Assembly: GCF_001421515.1 (NCBI RefSeq)
Contig: NZ_LMKM01000001.1
Location: forward strand, 198,288-262,287
DNA from: Pedobacter sp. Leaf216
GTDB taxonomy: Bacteria; Bacteroidota; Bacteroidia; Sphingobacteriales; Sphingobacteriaceae
Reading direction: 5' to 3'
DNA length: 64,000 bases
Shown here: piece by piece, positions 1 through 7,947 of the stretch
Position numbering within the stretch: the first letter of the stretch is position 1
How the letters are laid out: each line of letters begins with the position of its first letter
Position numbers and translations under genes: made by a program
Notes under the pieces: model-generated
What the model was told of the DNA's origin: nothing
Database searches by the model: none
Seen by the model: the letters and a program-made list of their open reading frames with translations, nothing else

Positions 1-1872
1 GGTGAAGCAATTCAATACACCAACACGATTGAAGAAGAACCTGCAGAAAAACTTCCACCTAAAACCATCGAAAATACAGAACACGATTACAAACTGGTAG
101 AAACTGCAGAACAACGAGCCGATTTAATTAAAATTTTGCTAGCTGAAACGCGGATCTCTTTTGATACCGAAACCACCGGTACAGATGCAAACATGGCCGA
201 TTTGGTGGGCTTATCTTTCTCTATAAAACCAGGCACCGGCTATTATATACCAGTTCCGGCCGAAAGAGCAGAAGCTCAAGCTATTGTAGACGAATTTAGG
301 GTTGTACTGGAAAATGAGGAAATCGAAAAAATAGGTCAAAATACCAAATACGACATCCTGGTGTTGAAATGGTACGGTGTTCAGGTTAAAGGCAAACTTT
401 TTGATACCATGCTGGCCCATTACCTGATTGATCCCGACACCCGGCATGGAATGGATGTTCTTTCTGAGAATTACCTTGGTTATTCGCCCATATCCATTAC
501 TAAATTAATTGGTGCAAAAGGCAAAAACCAAGGCACCATGCGTGATGTTGCAGTGGTAGATGTAGTGGATTATGCCGCTGAAGATGCAGACGTAACCCTA
601 CAGCTTGCACACATTTTTGAACCTAAGTTGAAAGAATTGAATGCCGCAAAACTGGCCGAAGAAATAGAAAATCCTTTGGTGTATGTTTTGGCAGATATAG
701 AAAAAGAAGGTGTTCGGATTGACATTGAAACCTTACAGGCCTATTCTAAAGAGCTTGAAACCGAAATTATCAAGTTTGAGCAGAATGTGTATGATAAAGC
801 CGGAATCAAATTTAACCTGGCCTCTCCAAAACAACTCGGAGAAGTATTGTTTGATAAACTTCAGCTTGATCCAAAAGCTAAAAAGACCAAAACTGGCCAG
901 TATCAGACTGGAGAAGATGTTTTAAGCGCTTTGGCAAGCAAAAGCGATATTGTACAGGATATTTTAGATTTCCGACAGTTGCAGAAACTCAAATCAACCT
1001 ATGTTGATGCACTGCCATTAATGGTTAATCCAAAAACAGGAAGGGTACATACCTCATATAATCAGGCTGTTGCCGCTACAGGGAGGTTAAGTTCTAACAA
1101 CCCAAACTTACAGAATATTCCAATCCGTACAGAACGTGGCAGGGAAGTACGTAAAGCATTTATTGCAAGAGACGAAAACCACATTTTGTTATCAGCAGAT
1201 TATTCGCAGATCGAACTGCGCATTATTGCAGAAATCAGTAAAGAAGAAAACATGCTCGATGCCTTTAGCAAAGGCATCGATATCCACACCGCAACAGCTG
1301 CAAAAGTATATGGCATTAGCATTGAAGAGGTGGACGGCACACAGCGCAGAAATGCAAAAGCGGTAAACTTTGGAATTATTTATGGCCAATCTGCTTTTGG
1401 TTTATCTCAAAATTTAGGTATTCCGCGTAAGGAAGCTGCAGAAATTATCGAACAATATTTTGCACAATACCCAGGTATTAAACGCTACATGAGTGATACC
1501 ATGAATTTTGCCCGCGAAAATGGATTTGTGGAAACGATAATGGGCAGAAGACGCTATTTAAGAGACATTAACTCTGCCAACCAAACTGTGCGGGGTTTTG
1601 CCGAACGAAATGCCATCAACGCACCGATACAAGGCTCTGCGGCAGATATGATCAAGATAGCCATGATTAATATCCATAAAGAAATGAAAGTCCAGCATAT
1701 GCAATCAACCATGACCATGCAAGTGCATGATGAGTTGGTGTTTGACGTATTGAGATCAGAAAAAGATGCGATGAAAGCAATCATCCAGGATAAAATGAGC
1801 AATGCAATTAAATTAACTGTGCCTATTGTAGTCGAAATTGGTGAGGGTGATAATTGGTTGGCCGCACATTAA
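1..1872 (+). CDS. polA: DNA polymerase I, C-terminal part (5' end outside window)
   Basis: The reading frame is open from base 1, so the gene starts upstream of the window and 623 codons are visible. It is a family A DNA polymerase that fills repair gaps and removes primers. A 3'-5' exonuclease domain comes first, with FDTETTG near visible residue 54, NTKYD, and YAAEDAD as the third exo motif. The acidic residues are present, so proofreading is probably active. The polymerase domain follows, with motif A (SADYSQIELR, near 397), motif B (RRNAKAVNFGIIYG, near 449) and motif C (VHDELVFD, near 575). The 5'-nuclease domain, about 300 residues in this family, must lie upstream. A TTG at 136 could be mistaken for a start, but the upstream codons are in frame and homologous in style, so it is internal. 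The next gene begins one base after the stop. Confidence 0.97.
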   Translation, partial: GEAIQYTNTIEEEPAEKLPPKTIENTEHDYKLVETAEQRADLIKILLAETRISFDTETTGTDANMADLVGLSFSIKPGTGYYIPVPAERAEAQAIVDEFRVVLENEEIEKIGQNTKYDILVLKWYGVQVKGKLFDTMLAHYLIDPDTRHGMDVLSENYLGYSPISITKLIGAKGKNQGTMRDVAVVDVVDYAAEDADVTLQLAHIFEPKLKELNAAKLAEEIENPLVYVLADIEKEGVRIDIETLQAYSKELETEIIKFEQNVYDKAGIKFNLASPKQLGEVLFDKLQLDPKAKKTKTGQYQTGEDVLSALASKSDIVQDILDFRQLQKLKSTYVDALPLMVNPKTGRVHTSYNQAVAATGRLSSNNPNLQNIPIRTERGREVRKAFIARDENHILLSADYSQIELRIIAEISKEENMLDAFSKGIDIHTATAAKVYGISIEEVDGTQRRNAKAVNFGIIYGQSAFGLSQNLGIPRKEAAEIIEQYFAQYPGIKRYMSDTMNFARENGFVETIMGRRRYLRDINSANQTVRGFAERNAINAPIQGSAADMIKIAMINIHKEMKVQHMQSTMTMQVHDELVFDVLRSEKDAMKAIIQDKMSNAIKLTVPIVVEIGEGDNWLAAH

Positions 1873-1873
1873 C

Positions 1874-2734
1874 ATGAAAACGTTTTTACCATTTCTGATT
1901 TGCTGCTTAACATTTATAACATGCATGGCACAGAAAAGCGATACGCTTGTAACCTACAATTTTGGCGGTGCAGAAGCAAAAAAGGAAAATGTTAACGTAT
2001 ACAAAATTAATAGGAGAGACACGTTAGCATGGGTTAAAACTACGGCTGATAAAAACTTTGTTCTGCTCAAAAAAGAGACTTTTGCTGACGAACAACTGAA
2101 AAACCATCATGGGAGTTATCAGGAATTTTTAAATGGCAAGCTTTTTATTCACGGTCATTACAGCAAAAATGCTAAAACAGGTAAATGGATAGTTTACGAT
2201 TCATTGGGCAATAGAGCGCAGGAAATTCATTTCCAGAACAACAAAATTGACGGTCCATTCAAGTCATATTACGATAAGGACCACATTCAACATCAGGGCT
2301 CCTTTAATCAGGGTTTAAAAACCGGCGAATGGAAAATCTTTTATCCCAACGAACAACTGGCGGCAAAAGAGCTTTACAATGCCACAGGTGATTTAACAGA
2401 CAGTATTTATTTAGACCAAAACAATCAGCCGGCTGCTAAGAAAAATATTTTAACCGAACCCATTTTTAAAGGAGGTAATGTTAAATTTTATAAATTTCTG
2501 GGCAAAACGCTTCGCTTTCCTGAGCCAAGCCTTACTGGTAAAGTAATTTGTTCGGCAACGGTAAATACTGATGGCCGATTATCCAATATCGAAATATTTT
2601 CATCACCAAACGATATGCTAAGTCAGGAAGCCATTAGGGTGCTTAAATTATCACCGCCGTGGTTTCCTGGTACATTGTTCGGCAAGCTTACTGCTATGCA
2701 AGCCAAAATCATAATCAACTTTGTAATTAATTAA
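1874..2734 (+). CDS. Exported MORN-repeat protein with TonB C-terminal-like domain
   Basis: The protein has 286 residues from the ATG at 1874, one base after the polA stop; an in-frame upstream start at 1838 would overlap polA and is less likely. The N-terminus is a hydrophobic signal peptide ending near MAQ. Residues about 85-180 hold repeated aromatic/glycine units (HGHYSKNAKTGKW, DGPFKSYYD, TGEWKIFYPN), the YwqK/MORN-variant pattern common in Bacteroidota envelope proteins. The last 65 residues (GKVICSATVNTDGRL...) match the TonB C-terminal fold, including the conserved VNTDGRLSN segment. This is probably a periplasmic or envelope protein. No separate N-terminal ExbD-type anchor is seen beyond the signal peptide, so a true energy-transducer role is doubtful. 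Confidence 0.82.
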   Translation: MKTFLPFLICCLTFITCMAQKSDTLVTYNFGGAEAKKENVNVYKINRRDTLAWVKTTADKNFVLLKKETFADEQLKNHHGSYQEFLNGKLFIHGHYSKNAKTGKWIVYDSLGNRAQEIHFQNNKIDGPFKSYYDKDHIQHQGSFNQGLKTGEWKIFYPNEQLAAKELYNATGDLTDSIYLDQNNQPAAKKNILTEPIFKGGNVKFYKFLGKTLRFPEPSLTGKVICSATVNTDGRLSNIEIFSSPNDMLSQEAIRVLKLSPPWFPGTLFGKLTAMQAKIIINFVIN

Positions 2735-2752
2735 TCTAGGTAACGCTCAAAA

Positions 2753-3220
2753 ATGAAAATTTTACTCACTGTTGCAATTATTTTATTTGTGGCGCATATT
2801 TCGGTTGCACAAACGGATAAATCTTTCGACAAAATTCAGGAAATATTAAGCGCAGACATCCAGACTGCAAATTTGCTTAAAGCCTCAATAAATAAAGAGA
2901 TTGCTGTAAAAAACCTGATGCAAAACAGGCAATCGGACTTTCTGACTGCTGTTGATTCTATTATTGTAGAAACAAACGGCATAATTGTCAAATCAATTTC
3001 GATATATGCTCAAGATAAAAGCACGTGTAGCAAAAACACATTTTTTACGTTAATTAATCCAAAAGATAAGTCTATTTCGATAAACAAAACTTATCAAACC
3101 GAATTTAGCGCTAAAAAACCAAGTGCGAAATTTGATGGTGGCGGACAAACGTTATCCAATATTGTTGCTAATGATCACAATAATGGTTATAAACTTATTT
3201 TGAGAAAAACCAAAGTTTAG
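2753..3220 (+). CDS. Exported protein of unknown function
   Basis: This 155-residue protein has a clear signal peptide (MKILLTVAIILFVAHISVAQ, cleavage after VAQ). It lies 18 bases after the MORN/TonB-like gene on the same strand, so the two are probably co-transcribed. The mature part is polar, with one isolated cysteine (STCSKN), and ends in a basic tail. It shows no motif I recognise. The location is probably periplasm or outer-membrane side. Confidence 0.75.
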   Translation: MKILLTVAIILFVAHISVAQTDKSFDKIQEILSADIQTANLLKASINKEIAVKNLMQNRQSDFLTAVDSIIVETNGIIVKSISIYAQDKSTCSKNTFFTLINPKDKSISINKTYQTEFSAKKPSAKFDGGGQTLSNIVANDHNNGYKLILRKTKV

Positions 3221-3401
3221 TTAGATCAAGCCCAATAATAAATATCACAATCACCTCAAATTTTATTATCTTCATTAAAACTTCATACCAATTAATCAAT
3301 TTTATATCAACAAATAAACGAGTAAAACAAAAATTAAAGATTATGAAACCTCGGAGTAAAACGAAGAAGCTTCATAACAACTAAAAAAAAATCAAAGAAT
3401 T

Positions 3402-3740
3402 ATGAAAAAGTTATTGAGTTTAATCGCAATCGCAGCATTTGGTTTAACAACAGCATTTGCTCAAACACCGGCAACAGCACCAGCTAAAACTAAGATGGTT
3501 GCCAAAAAAGAAGTAAAAACTACCACAGCACCGGTTAAAGCAGGTGCAAAACAAGAGGCTAAAAAAGTAGAAACTAAAACGACTACTACAGCTGCTAAAG
3601 TAAAAGCAGATGGTACGCCAGATATGCGTTTTAAAGAAAATAAAACAAAAGCGGTAACTAAAGTTGCTGGTCCAACTAAAAAAGATGGTACAGCAGATAT
3701 GCGTTATAAAGCAAACAAAGAAGCTGCTAAAAAGAATTAG
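3402..3740 (+). CDS. Exported Lys/Ala/Thr-rich repeat protein
   Basis: The protein has 112 residues. A signal peptide ending at FAQ is followed by a low-complexity, strongly basic stretch rich in K, A, T and V. It ends with two copies of a short motif, KADGTPDMRFKENK and KKDGTADMRYKANK, about 30 residues apart. The mature protein has no cysteine and almost no aromatic residues, so it is probably unfolded or binds an anionic partner. Similar small DGTPDMR proteins are, from memory, widespread in Sphingobacteriaceae, but their role is unknown to me. A strong terminator follows. Confidence 0.8.
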   Translation: MKKLLSLIAIAAFGLTTAFAQTPATAPAKTKMVAKKEVKTTTAPVKAGAKQEAKKVETKTTTTAAKVKADGTPDMRFKENKTKAVTKVAGPTKKDGTADMRYKANKEAAKKN

Positions 3741-3758
3741 GTTCAGGTTTATAATTTG

Positions 3759-3792
3759 AAGGGTCTCCGATTAAAATCAGAGGCCCTTTTTT
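3759..3792 (+). terminator. Rho-independent terminator after the Lys-rich protein gene
   Basis: AAGGGTCTCCGATT pairs imperfectly with AATCAGAGGCCCTT across a short AA loop and is followed by a run of six T. It lies 19 bases after the stop codon. Confidence 0.8.
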
Positions 3793-3807
3793 GTTTTCTT
3801 ACGCTTG

Positions 3808-3840
3808 TCATCCCGACTGAAGGCAGCGGAACGTCCGCTA
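3808..3840. repeat. Dispersed CGTCAT-type intergenic repeat, partial copy
   Basis: TGTCATCCCGACTGAAGGC and neighbouring bases match one arm of the longer element at 15511-15593 (CGTCATCCCGACTGAAGC). Only one arm is present here, directly after the terminator. Confidence 0.5.
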
Positions 3841-3843
3841 AAA

Positions 3844-4521
3844 TTATAAACTTATCGTTTCGCCAATTTCTGGCAGTAATAAGGTTTTATTTTCACGTGC
3901 AAACTTATCCAAAGCTACTTTAGTATCAATTTCAATTACAGGGAAGGTATTGTAATGCACGCCAATTACCTGATCGCAATCAAAATATTTAGTGGCAATT
4001 AAGGCATCATCAACATCCATGGTGTAATTTCCACCGATTGGTAGAATGGCATAATCCAGGTTATAAATGTCGGCAAGCACTTTCATTTCGATGGTTAATC
4101 CAGTATCACCCGCAAAATAAATCTGTTTACCATCTACCTCCAAAACAAAGCCAGCAGGGTTACCACCATAACTTCCATCAGGTAAACCAGAAGAATGTGT
4201 TGCAGGCACCATGCGTACAGTTCCCCAATCGAAGGTAAATTTGCCAAAATTCATGCCATGTACTTTTTCTATGCCCTGCTTTGCAGCCCATTCGATAACC
4301 TCCGGCATGGCAATTACCGTAGCTTGCGTTTGTTTGGCCAATTGAACCAAATCGGCTACATGGTCGGCATGGCCATGGCTCACCAAGATATAATCTGCCT
4401 CAATAGCAGTAATATCTATCTTTTTAGCAAGTGGGTTGTGTGAGATAAACGGATCGAACAATAGTTTTTTTCCAGCTGCTTCTAATAAGAAACAAGATTG
4501 GCCATAATAAGTGTATTTCAT
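3844..4521 (-). CDS. UPF0173-type metal-dependent hydrolase (MBL fold)
   Basis: This 225-residue protein is a metallo-beta-lactamase-fold hydrolase of the UPF0173 (YtkL-like) group. Metal ligands are visible: SHGHADH at residues 48-54 (the HxHxDH motif), His109 in PATHSS, Asp139 in FAGDTGL and His189 in GVHYNT. The length is normal for the family and it has no signal peptide, so it is cytoplasmic. Its substrate is unknown. It lies 59 bases downstream of the YbaB-type gene on the same strand and may be the last gene of that unit. Confidence 0.9.
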   Translation of the reverse strand: MKYTYYGQSCFLLEAAGKKLLFDPFISHNPLAKKIDITAIEADYILVSHGHADHVADLVQLAKQTQATVIAMPEVIEWAAKQGIEKVHGMNFGKFTFDWGTVRMVPATHSSGLPDGSYGGNPAGFVLEVDGKQIYFAGDTGLTIEMKVLADIYNLDYAILPIGGNYTMDVDDALIATKYFDCDQVIGVHYNTFPVIEIDTKVALDKFARENKTLLLPEIGETISL

Positions 4522-4580
4522 GATTTTTTTATCAAAATTTGAGTATAATTAATATTGAAAGCAAATAAAAGCTCATGATA

Positions 4581-4886
4581 TTATTGCCCGAACATGCCGC
4601 CCAACCCGCCAAGCATATCCTGTGCAGAAGCTTGCATTTCTGCTGCACTTACCTGCTCGGCACTTGCCAAAGCTTTGTTAATTGCGGTTAGTAACAGCTC
4701 TTCCAACTCCTCTTTATCAGCACTTTTTAAAAATTCTTCATCAATAGAAACAGCAGTAATAGCTTTATTTGCTGTTGCTGTAATCTTTATTGCACCGTTT
4801 TCTACCTCGCCATATACTGATACAGTATCGAGGCGTTTTTTAATTTCTTCGGCTTTTTGTTGTGCCGCAAATAATTTATCGAACAT
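4581..4886 (-). CDS. YbaB/EbfC-family nucleoid-associated protein
   Basis: The protein has 101 residues. It shows the YbaB pattern: an N-terminal amphipathic helix (AQQKAEEIKKRLDTVSVYGE), a central strand region with GAIKITATANKAITAVSID, and a C-terminal Met/Gly-rich tail (MLGGLGGMFGQ). Family members are dimeric, bind DNA and often sit near recombination genes, but here the neighbours are a membrane protein and a serine hydrolase. The start is ATG, 22 bases after the upstream gene, which implies co-transcription. Confidence 0.9.
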   Translation of the reverse strand: MFDKLFAAQQKAEEIKKRLDTVSVYGEVENGAIKITATANKAITAVSIDEEFLKSADKEELEELLLTAINKALASAEQVSAAEMQASAQDMLGGLGGMFGQ

Positions 4887-4908
4887 AATGGATGTGTTTT
4901 ATATTAAA

Positions 4909-5892
4909 CTAAATTCTGCCTAAAATCGTATTCGCCTCATCAATAAAGCGATCGATTTTTTTTGTACCAATAAAATTTTTAAGGATTAAGGTAATTGCCT
5001 TGTTTTTGGCCGGAATTTCTATCTCAGCCCTAACTTCGGTACCCGAATAAATGAGATTTGTTGTTTTACGGATAATCTGGAAGCGGATCAGATCATCGAA
5101 AGGATATTCTTTTACCACACGGCCAGCAAATGTAGAACGGATTATTTTACGCTGAGTTTTATCAAAACGGATATTGGAAGTTGCTGCAAAAAGTAATGCC
5201 AAACCGATAACCGCCGGGAAATAGGTTATCAATAACCTTTTGATAGATCCTTCACTACTTAAAGCATTTGGGGTAAGTAAGATGGCAACAGTAATACCGA
5301 TCAGGAATAAACCGATAATTAAACTGCCTATTTTATTGTCGCGCAGCAGGTAAACCCCACCCTCTTCTTTAAAAAATTTAAAATCGTAAATGGCCTGTTT
5401 AGGGATAAACGGGGCATTGGCAAAAACAAGTTCATCAATTTTTGGCAGTACTTCCTGTTGAAATTGAATGAGGTTGGCATTGGTGGCCTTGCTGTAACCT
5501 GAAGAAACGATTAAGCCTTTTCCGTGCCTGTTACTCTTTTTAAACAGCCTGTAATTAAAACCACTTCCCAGTATTTCATAGGCCTGAACCGAAGCAATAT
5601 CATCAAAGGCAATAGATCCGGTAGGCAAAAAACCAATCTTTTTATATAATCTCCTGCTGTTGCCATCAAAGATAATTTTAGTTTCGGCTACAAAAACTAA
5701 CAATAGTGGGATGAGCAGCATAAAGATATAATACCCAAAAGTTAAGCCGTATGAATAACCTTGGATAGACCTTGACAGATAGAAAATAAAAGCCGCAATA
5801 AGTACGAAAAAGATAATACCAATTATCCTCAAGTTTCTTTTAGGATAGATGGTTAACGTACTTGGTTCAATAATCCACTTAGTTTTTGCCAT
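4909..5892 (-). CDS. Membrane protein with duplicated TM-TM plus PH-like unit
   Basis: The protein has 327 residues and I do not recognise the family. It has two similar halves. Each has two hydrophobic helices (near residues 22-65 and 188-235) followed by a soluble strand-rich segment with an RR-x-YKKIGF...FDDIASVQ pattern in the first half and QRKIIRSTF...FDDLIRFQ in the second. This looks like an internal duplication of a two-helix plus PH-like unit, as in bPH2/YdbT-type proteins. It starts five bases after the serine hydrolase stop and precedes the ybaB-type gene, so it is part of that operon. Inner-membrane location is expected. Confidence 0.78.
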   Translation of the reverse strand: MAKTKWIIEPSTLTIYPKRNLRIIGIIFFVLIAAFIFYLSRSIQGYSYGLTFGYYIFMLLIPLLLVFVAETKIIFDGNSRRLYKKIGFLPTGSIAFDDIASVQAYEILGSGFNYRLFKKSNRHGKGLIVSSGYSKATNANLIQFQQEVLPKIDELVFANAPFIPKQAIYDFKFFKEEGGVYLLRDNKIGSLIIGLFLIGITVAILLTPNALSSEGSIKRLLITYFPAVIGLALLFAATSNIRFDKTQRKIIRSTFAGRVVKEYPFDDLIRFQIIRKTTNLIYSGTEVRAEIEIPAKNKAITLILKNFIGTKKIDRFIDEANTILGRI

Positions 5893-5897
5893 AAAAA

Positions 5898-7130
5898 TTA
5901 ATCTTCGTCTGAGCCTGGTAAACTTCCGTTGCCATGGTAAGCACCTTTACGGATAATCGGCATATCAAAGTGTTTGTATAAATCATCGAGATGCATTAAA
6001 CTTCCGTTAGTTAGGTTGCCTAAAAACACAATAACAATGTTTTTGTTTAAATCTCTAACATAAATATGGCGGAAACCATGCCACCAGCCAGTGTGATAAA
6101 CCACTTTGTCCATTTTCTCTCCATCAAACATTCTCCATCCATAACCATAGTTAAAGTGGCCATTTATAGGTTTATTATGTCCGGTATATGCAGAATCTAA
6201 ACTTTTTTTACTTAATAATCTTCCATTTTTCAAATATTTATCAAATAATACCAGATCGTGCACCGTACTGTAAATACCCTTATCGCCCACTGGCCCATCT
6301 AAAAAATTCTGTGCAACAGAATACCTAAAGCTATTGCGGTCATGGCCAACCACATCTACCGGTATTTTTTCATATTCGGTGGTGCTGTATACATGGGTGT
6401 GCTTTAGCCCAGCAGGCTTAAATACATGTTCCATCATATATTGAGAATAACGCTGTCCGGTTACTTTTTCAATAATGGCTCCCAAAACCATAAAATTTGA
6501 GTTGTTATAATGAAAACGGTTGTCGGGTTTGGTATACGGATTTGGTTTACGTTCGGCAATTACATCCATAACCTCTTGGTTGGTAACGCCTTTTTTCATA
6601 TTGCGTTTCTCTTTTCGCCAGATATCATCGATAAAATAAACGTAGTTCATCATACCGCTTCGGTGGGAGAGCAATAGTTTCACGGTTATCCCTTCATATG
6701 GAAAATTAGGATAAAACTTTTTTACGTTATCGTTTAGCGAAAGTTTCCCTGCTTCTACCAGTTGCATTATTGCAGTGCCTGTAAACGTTTTAGTAATCGA
6801 TGCCAGCTCAAATTCTGAGTTGATATTTAAACTATCGCGGTGCAGGTAATCAGCCCAGCCTATGGCTTTTTCGTAAAGGATCTTACCATCTTTGGCCACA
6901 AGCATATTTCCGTTGAAACCGAATTTCCGGTGTAGATTATCTACAAAATCTGCAATCCATTTATCTCCCTTTTGGGGATTGTAAACCAATAAAAGGCTAT
7001 CGGCTTTGTCGTCATCTTTGGTACGGATTTTCTTTTCAGCCGCCTTTTTCTCCTCGGATTTTTTGCTTGAACATGCAGTTAGTAAAGTTACAGAGAGGGC
7101 TAATGCTGAACAGATGTATCGAAAATTCAT
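5898..7130 (-). CDS. Beta-lactamase-family serine hydrolase, lipoprotein
   Basis: The protein has 410 residues. The N-terminus carries a lipobox (LLTAC, Cys20), so it should be lipid-anchored. The class C beta-lactamase/DD-peptidase fold is shown by S111-x-x-K114 (SITK), the Tyr208-x-Asn210 motif (YNN) and H346-T347-G348 in place of KTG. The HTG variant is common in esterase- and peptidase-like members (PF00144), so true beta-lactam hydrolysis is unlikely. A charged Lys/Glu linker follows the lipobox. It is the first gene of a minus-strand unit with the 327-residue membrane protein and the YbaB-type gene. Confidence 0.9.
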   Translation of the reverse strand: MNFRYICSALALSVTLLTACSSKKSEEKKAAEKKIRTKDDDKADSLLLVYNPQKGDKWIADFVDNLHRKFGFNGNMLVAKDGKILYEKAIGWADYLHRDSLNINSEFELASITKTFTGTAIMQLVEAGKLSLNDNVKKFYPNFPYEGITVKLLLSHRSGMMNYVYFIDDIWRKEKRNMKKGVTNQEVMDVIAERKPNPYTKPDNRFHYNNSNFMVLGAIIEKVTGQRYSQYMMEHVFKPAGLKHTHVYSTTEYEKIPVDVVGHDRNSFRYSVAQNFLDGPVGDKGIYSTVHDLVLFDKYLKNGRLLSKKSLDSAYTGHNKPINGHFNYGYGWRMFDGEKMDKVVYHTGWWHGFRHIYVRDLNKNIVIVFLGNLTNGSLMHLDDLYKHFDMPIIRKGAYHGNGSLPGSDED

Positions 7131-7198
7131 TTATATTAAGGATAGTGTATTTAAAACCCGAAAATTAAAGAATTTTAGACGGTTAAAACGAAAGAGTT

Positions 7199-7750
7199 TT
7201 ACACATTTTCGCAATTTTGGTTATACCAGCACTCCAATAAATGACCTTTACTTCCATAAACCGGGTCGTTATCCGGATTTTTAACTTTTGCAATCTCTTC
7301 ATCTGCTTCCGGCCGCTCTTCGGCTTTGCCATATTTCATGTTGTATTCGGCACCATTCGGGTATGCGCCAACAACAGTAAAATCTTCACTTGAGTTCAGC
7401 TTTTTATGTGCAACACCTGCGGGGATAATGATTACATCACCTTTATCCAGTTCAATACAAACCCCATGATCGCCACCAAACTGCACATCGGCCTTGCCGC
7501 AGAAAACGCCCATTACCTCATGTGTATTGCTATGGTAATGGTGATAATCGAAAATACCATCAACCCAGGCATTGGTATAACCATTCTGCGCAAAAACACG
7601 TTTAATTACCTCTTCGGTATCGTCAGGATGAAGCCTAAAAGTGCCTTTGTAAATCATTAATGGCAAAGTTGGGTTATTCGGGAAATTGCCGTTCTCTTCA
7701 ATTTTATGCGCAACTAGGTAAGCTTCTTGTATCAATTTTTCTTTGTCCAT
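7199..7750 (-). CDS. Cupin-domain protein (YjlB-like)
   Basis: This 183-residue protein has a single cupin barrel. Metal ligands are plausible at H71, H73 and E78 in HYHSNTHEVMGVFCG and at H115 in PAGVAHK, giving the two canonical cupin motifs. A CWYNQNC pair of cysteines sits near the C-terminus. It is cytoplasmic, with no signal peptide, and the substrate is unknown. Upstream, CAAAGTTA at 7776-7783 reads as a TAACTTTG -7 element on the minus strand, but no clear TTTG lies 20 bases further up. Confidence 0.85.
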   Translation of the reverse strand: MDKEKLIQEAYLVAHKIEENGNFPNNPTLPLMIYKGTFRLHPDDTEEVIKRVFAQNGYTNAWVDGIFDYHHYHSNTHEVMGVFCGKADVQFGGDHGVCIELDKGDVIIIPAGVAHKKLNSSEDFTVVGAYPNGAEYNMKYGKAEERPEADEEIAKVKNPDNDPVYGSKGHLLECWYNQNCENV

Positions 7751-7834
7751 GTTTTAGGGATGTTTTTATAGTTAACAAAGTTATTGGCAAAGGGTTTAAA
7801 GATTTGATTGCTTCATGCACATTTCTGCAATAGC

Positions 7835-7912
7835 CGTCATTTGTATGAAGCATCGATTAACGGGATTCATTCGACAGATTCCCGGCTAGATTGCACTTCT
7901 CTTCAAATGACG
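7835..7912. repeat. Dispersed CGTCAT...ATGACG intergenic repeat
   Basis: A nine-base perfect inverted repeat (CGTCATTTG at 7835-7843, CAAATGACG at 7904-7912) encloses about 60 bases. It belongs to the same family as 15511-15593 and 28426-28531. Confidence 0.65.
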
Positions 7913-7947
7913 ACTTTTTGAACAATTATTTACAACAAAAAACTATC

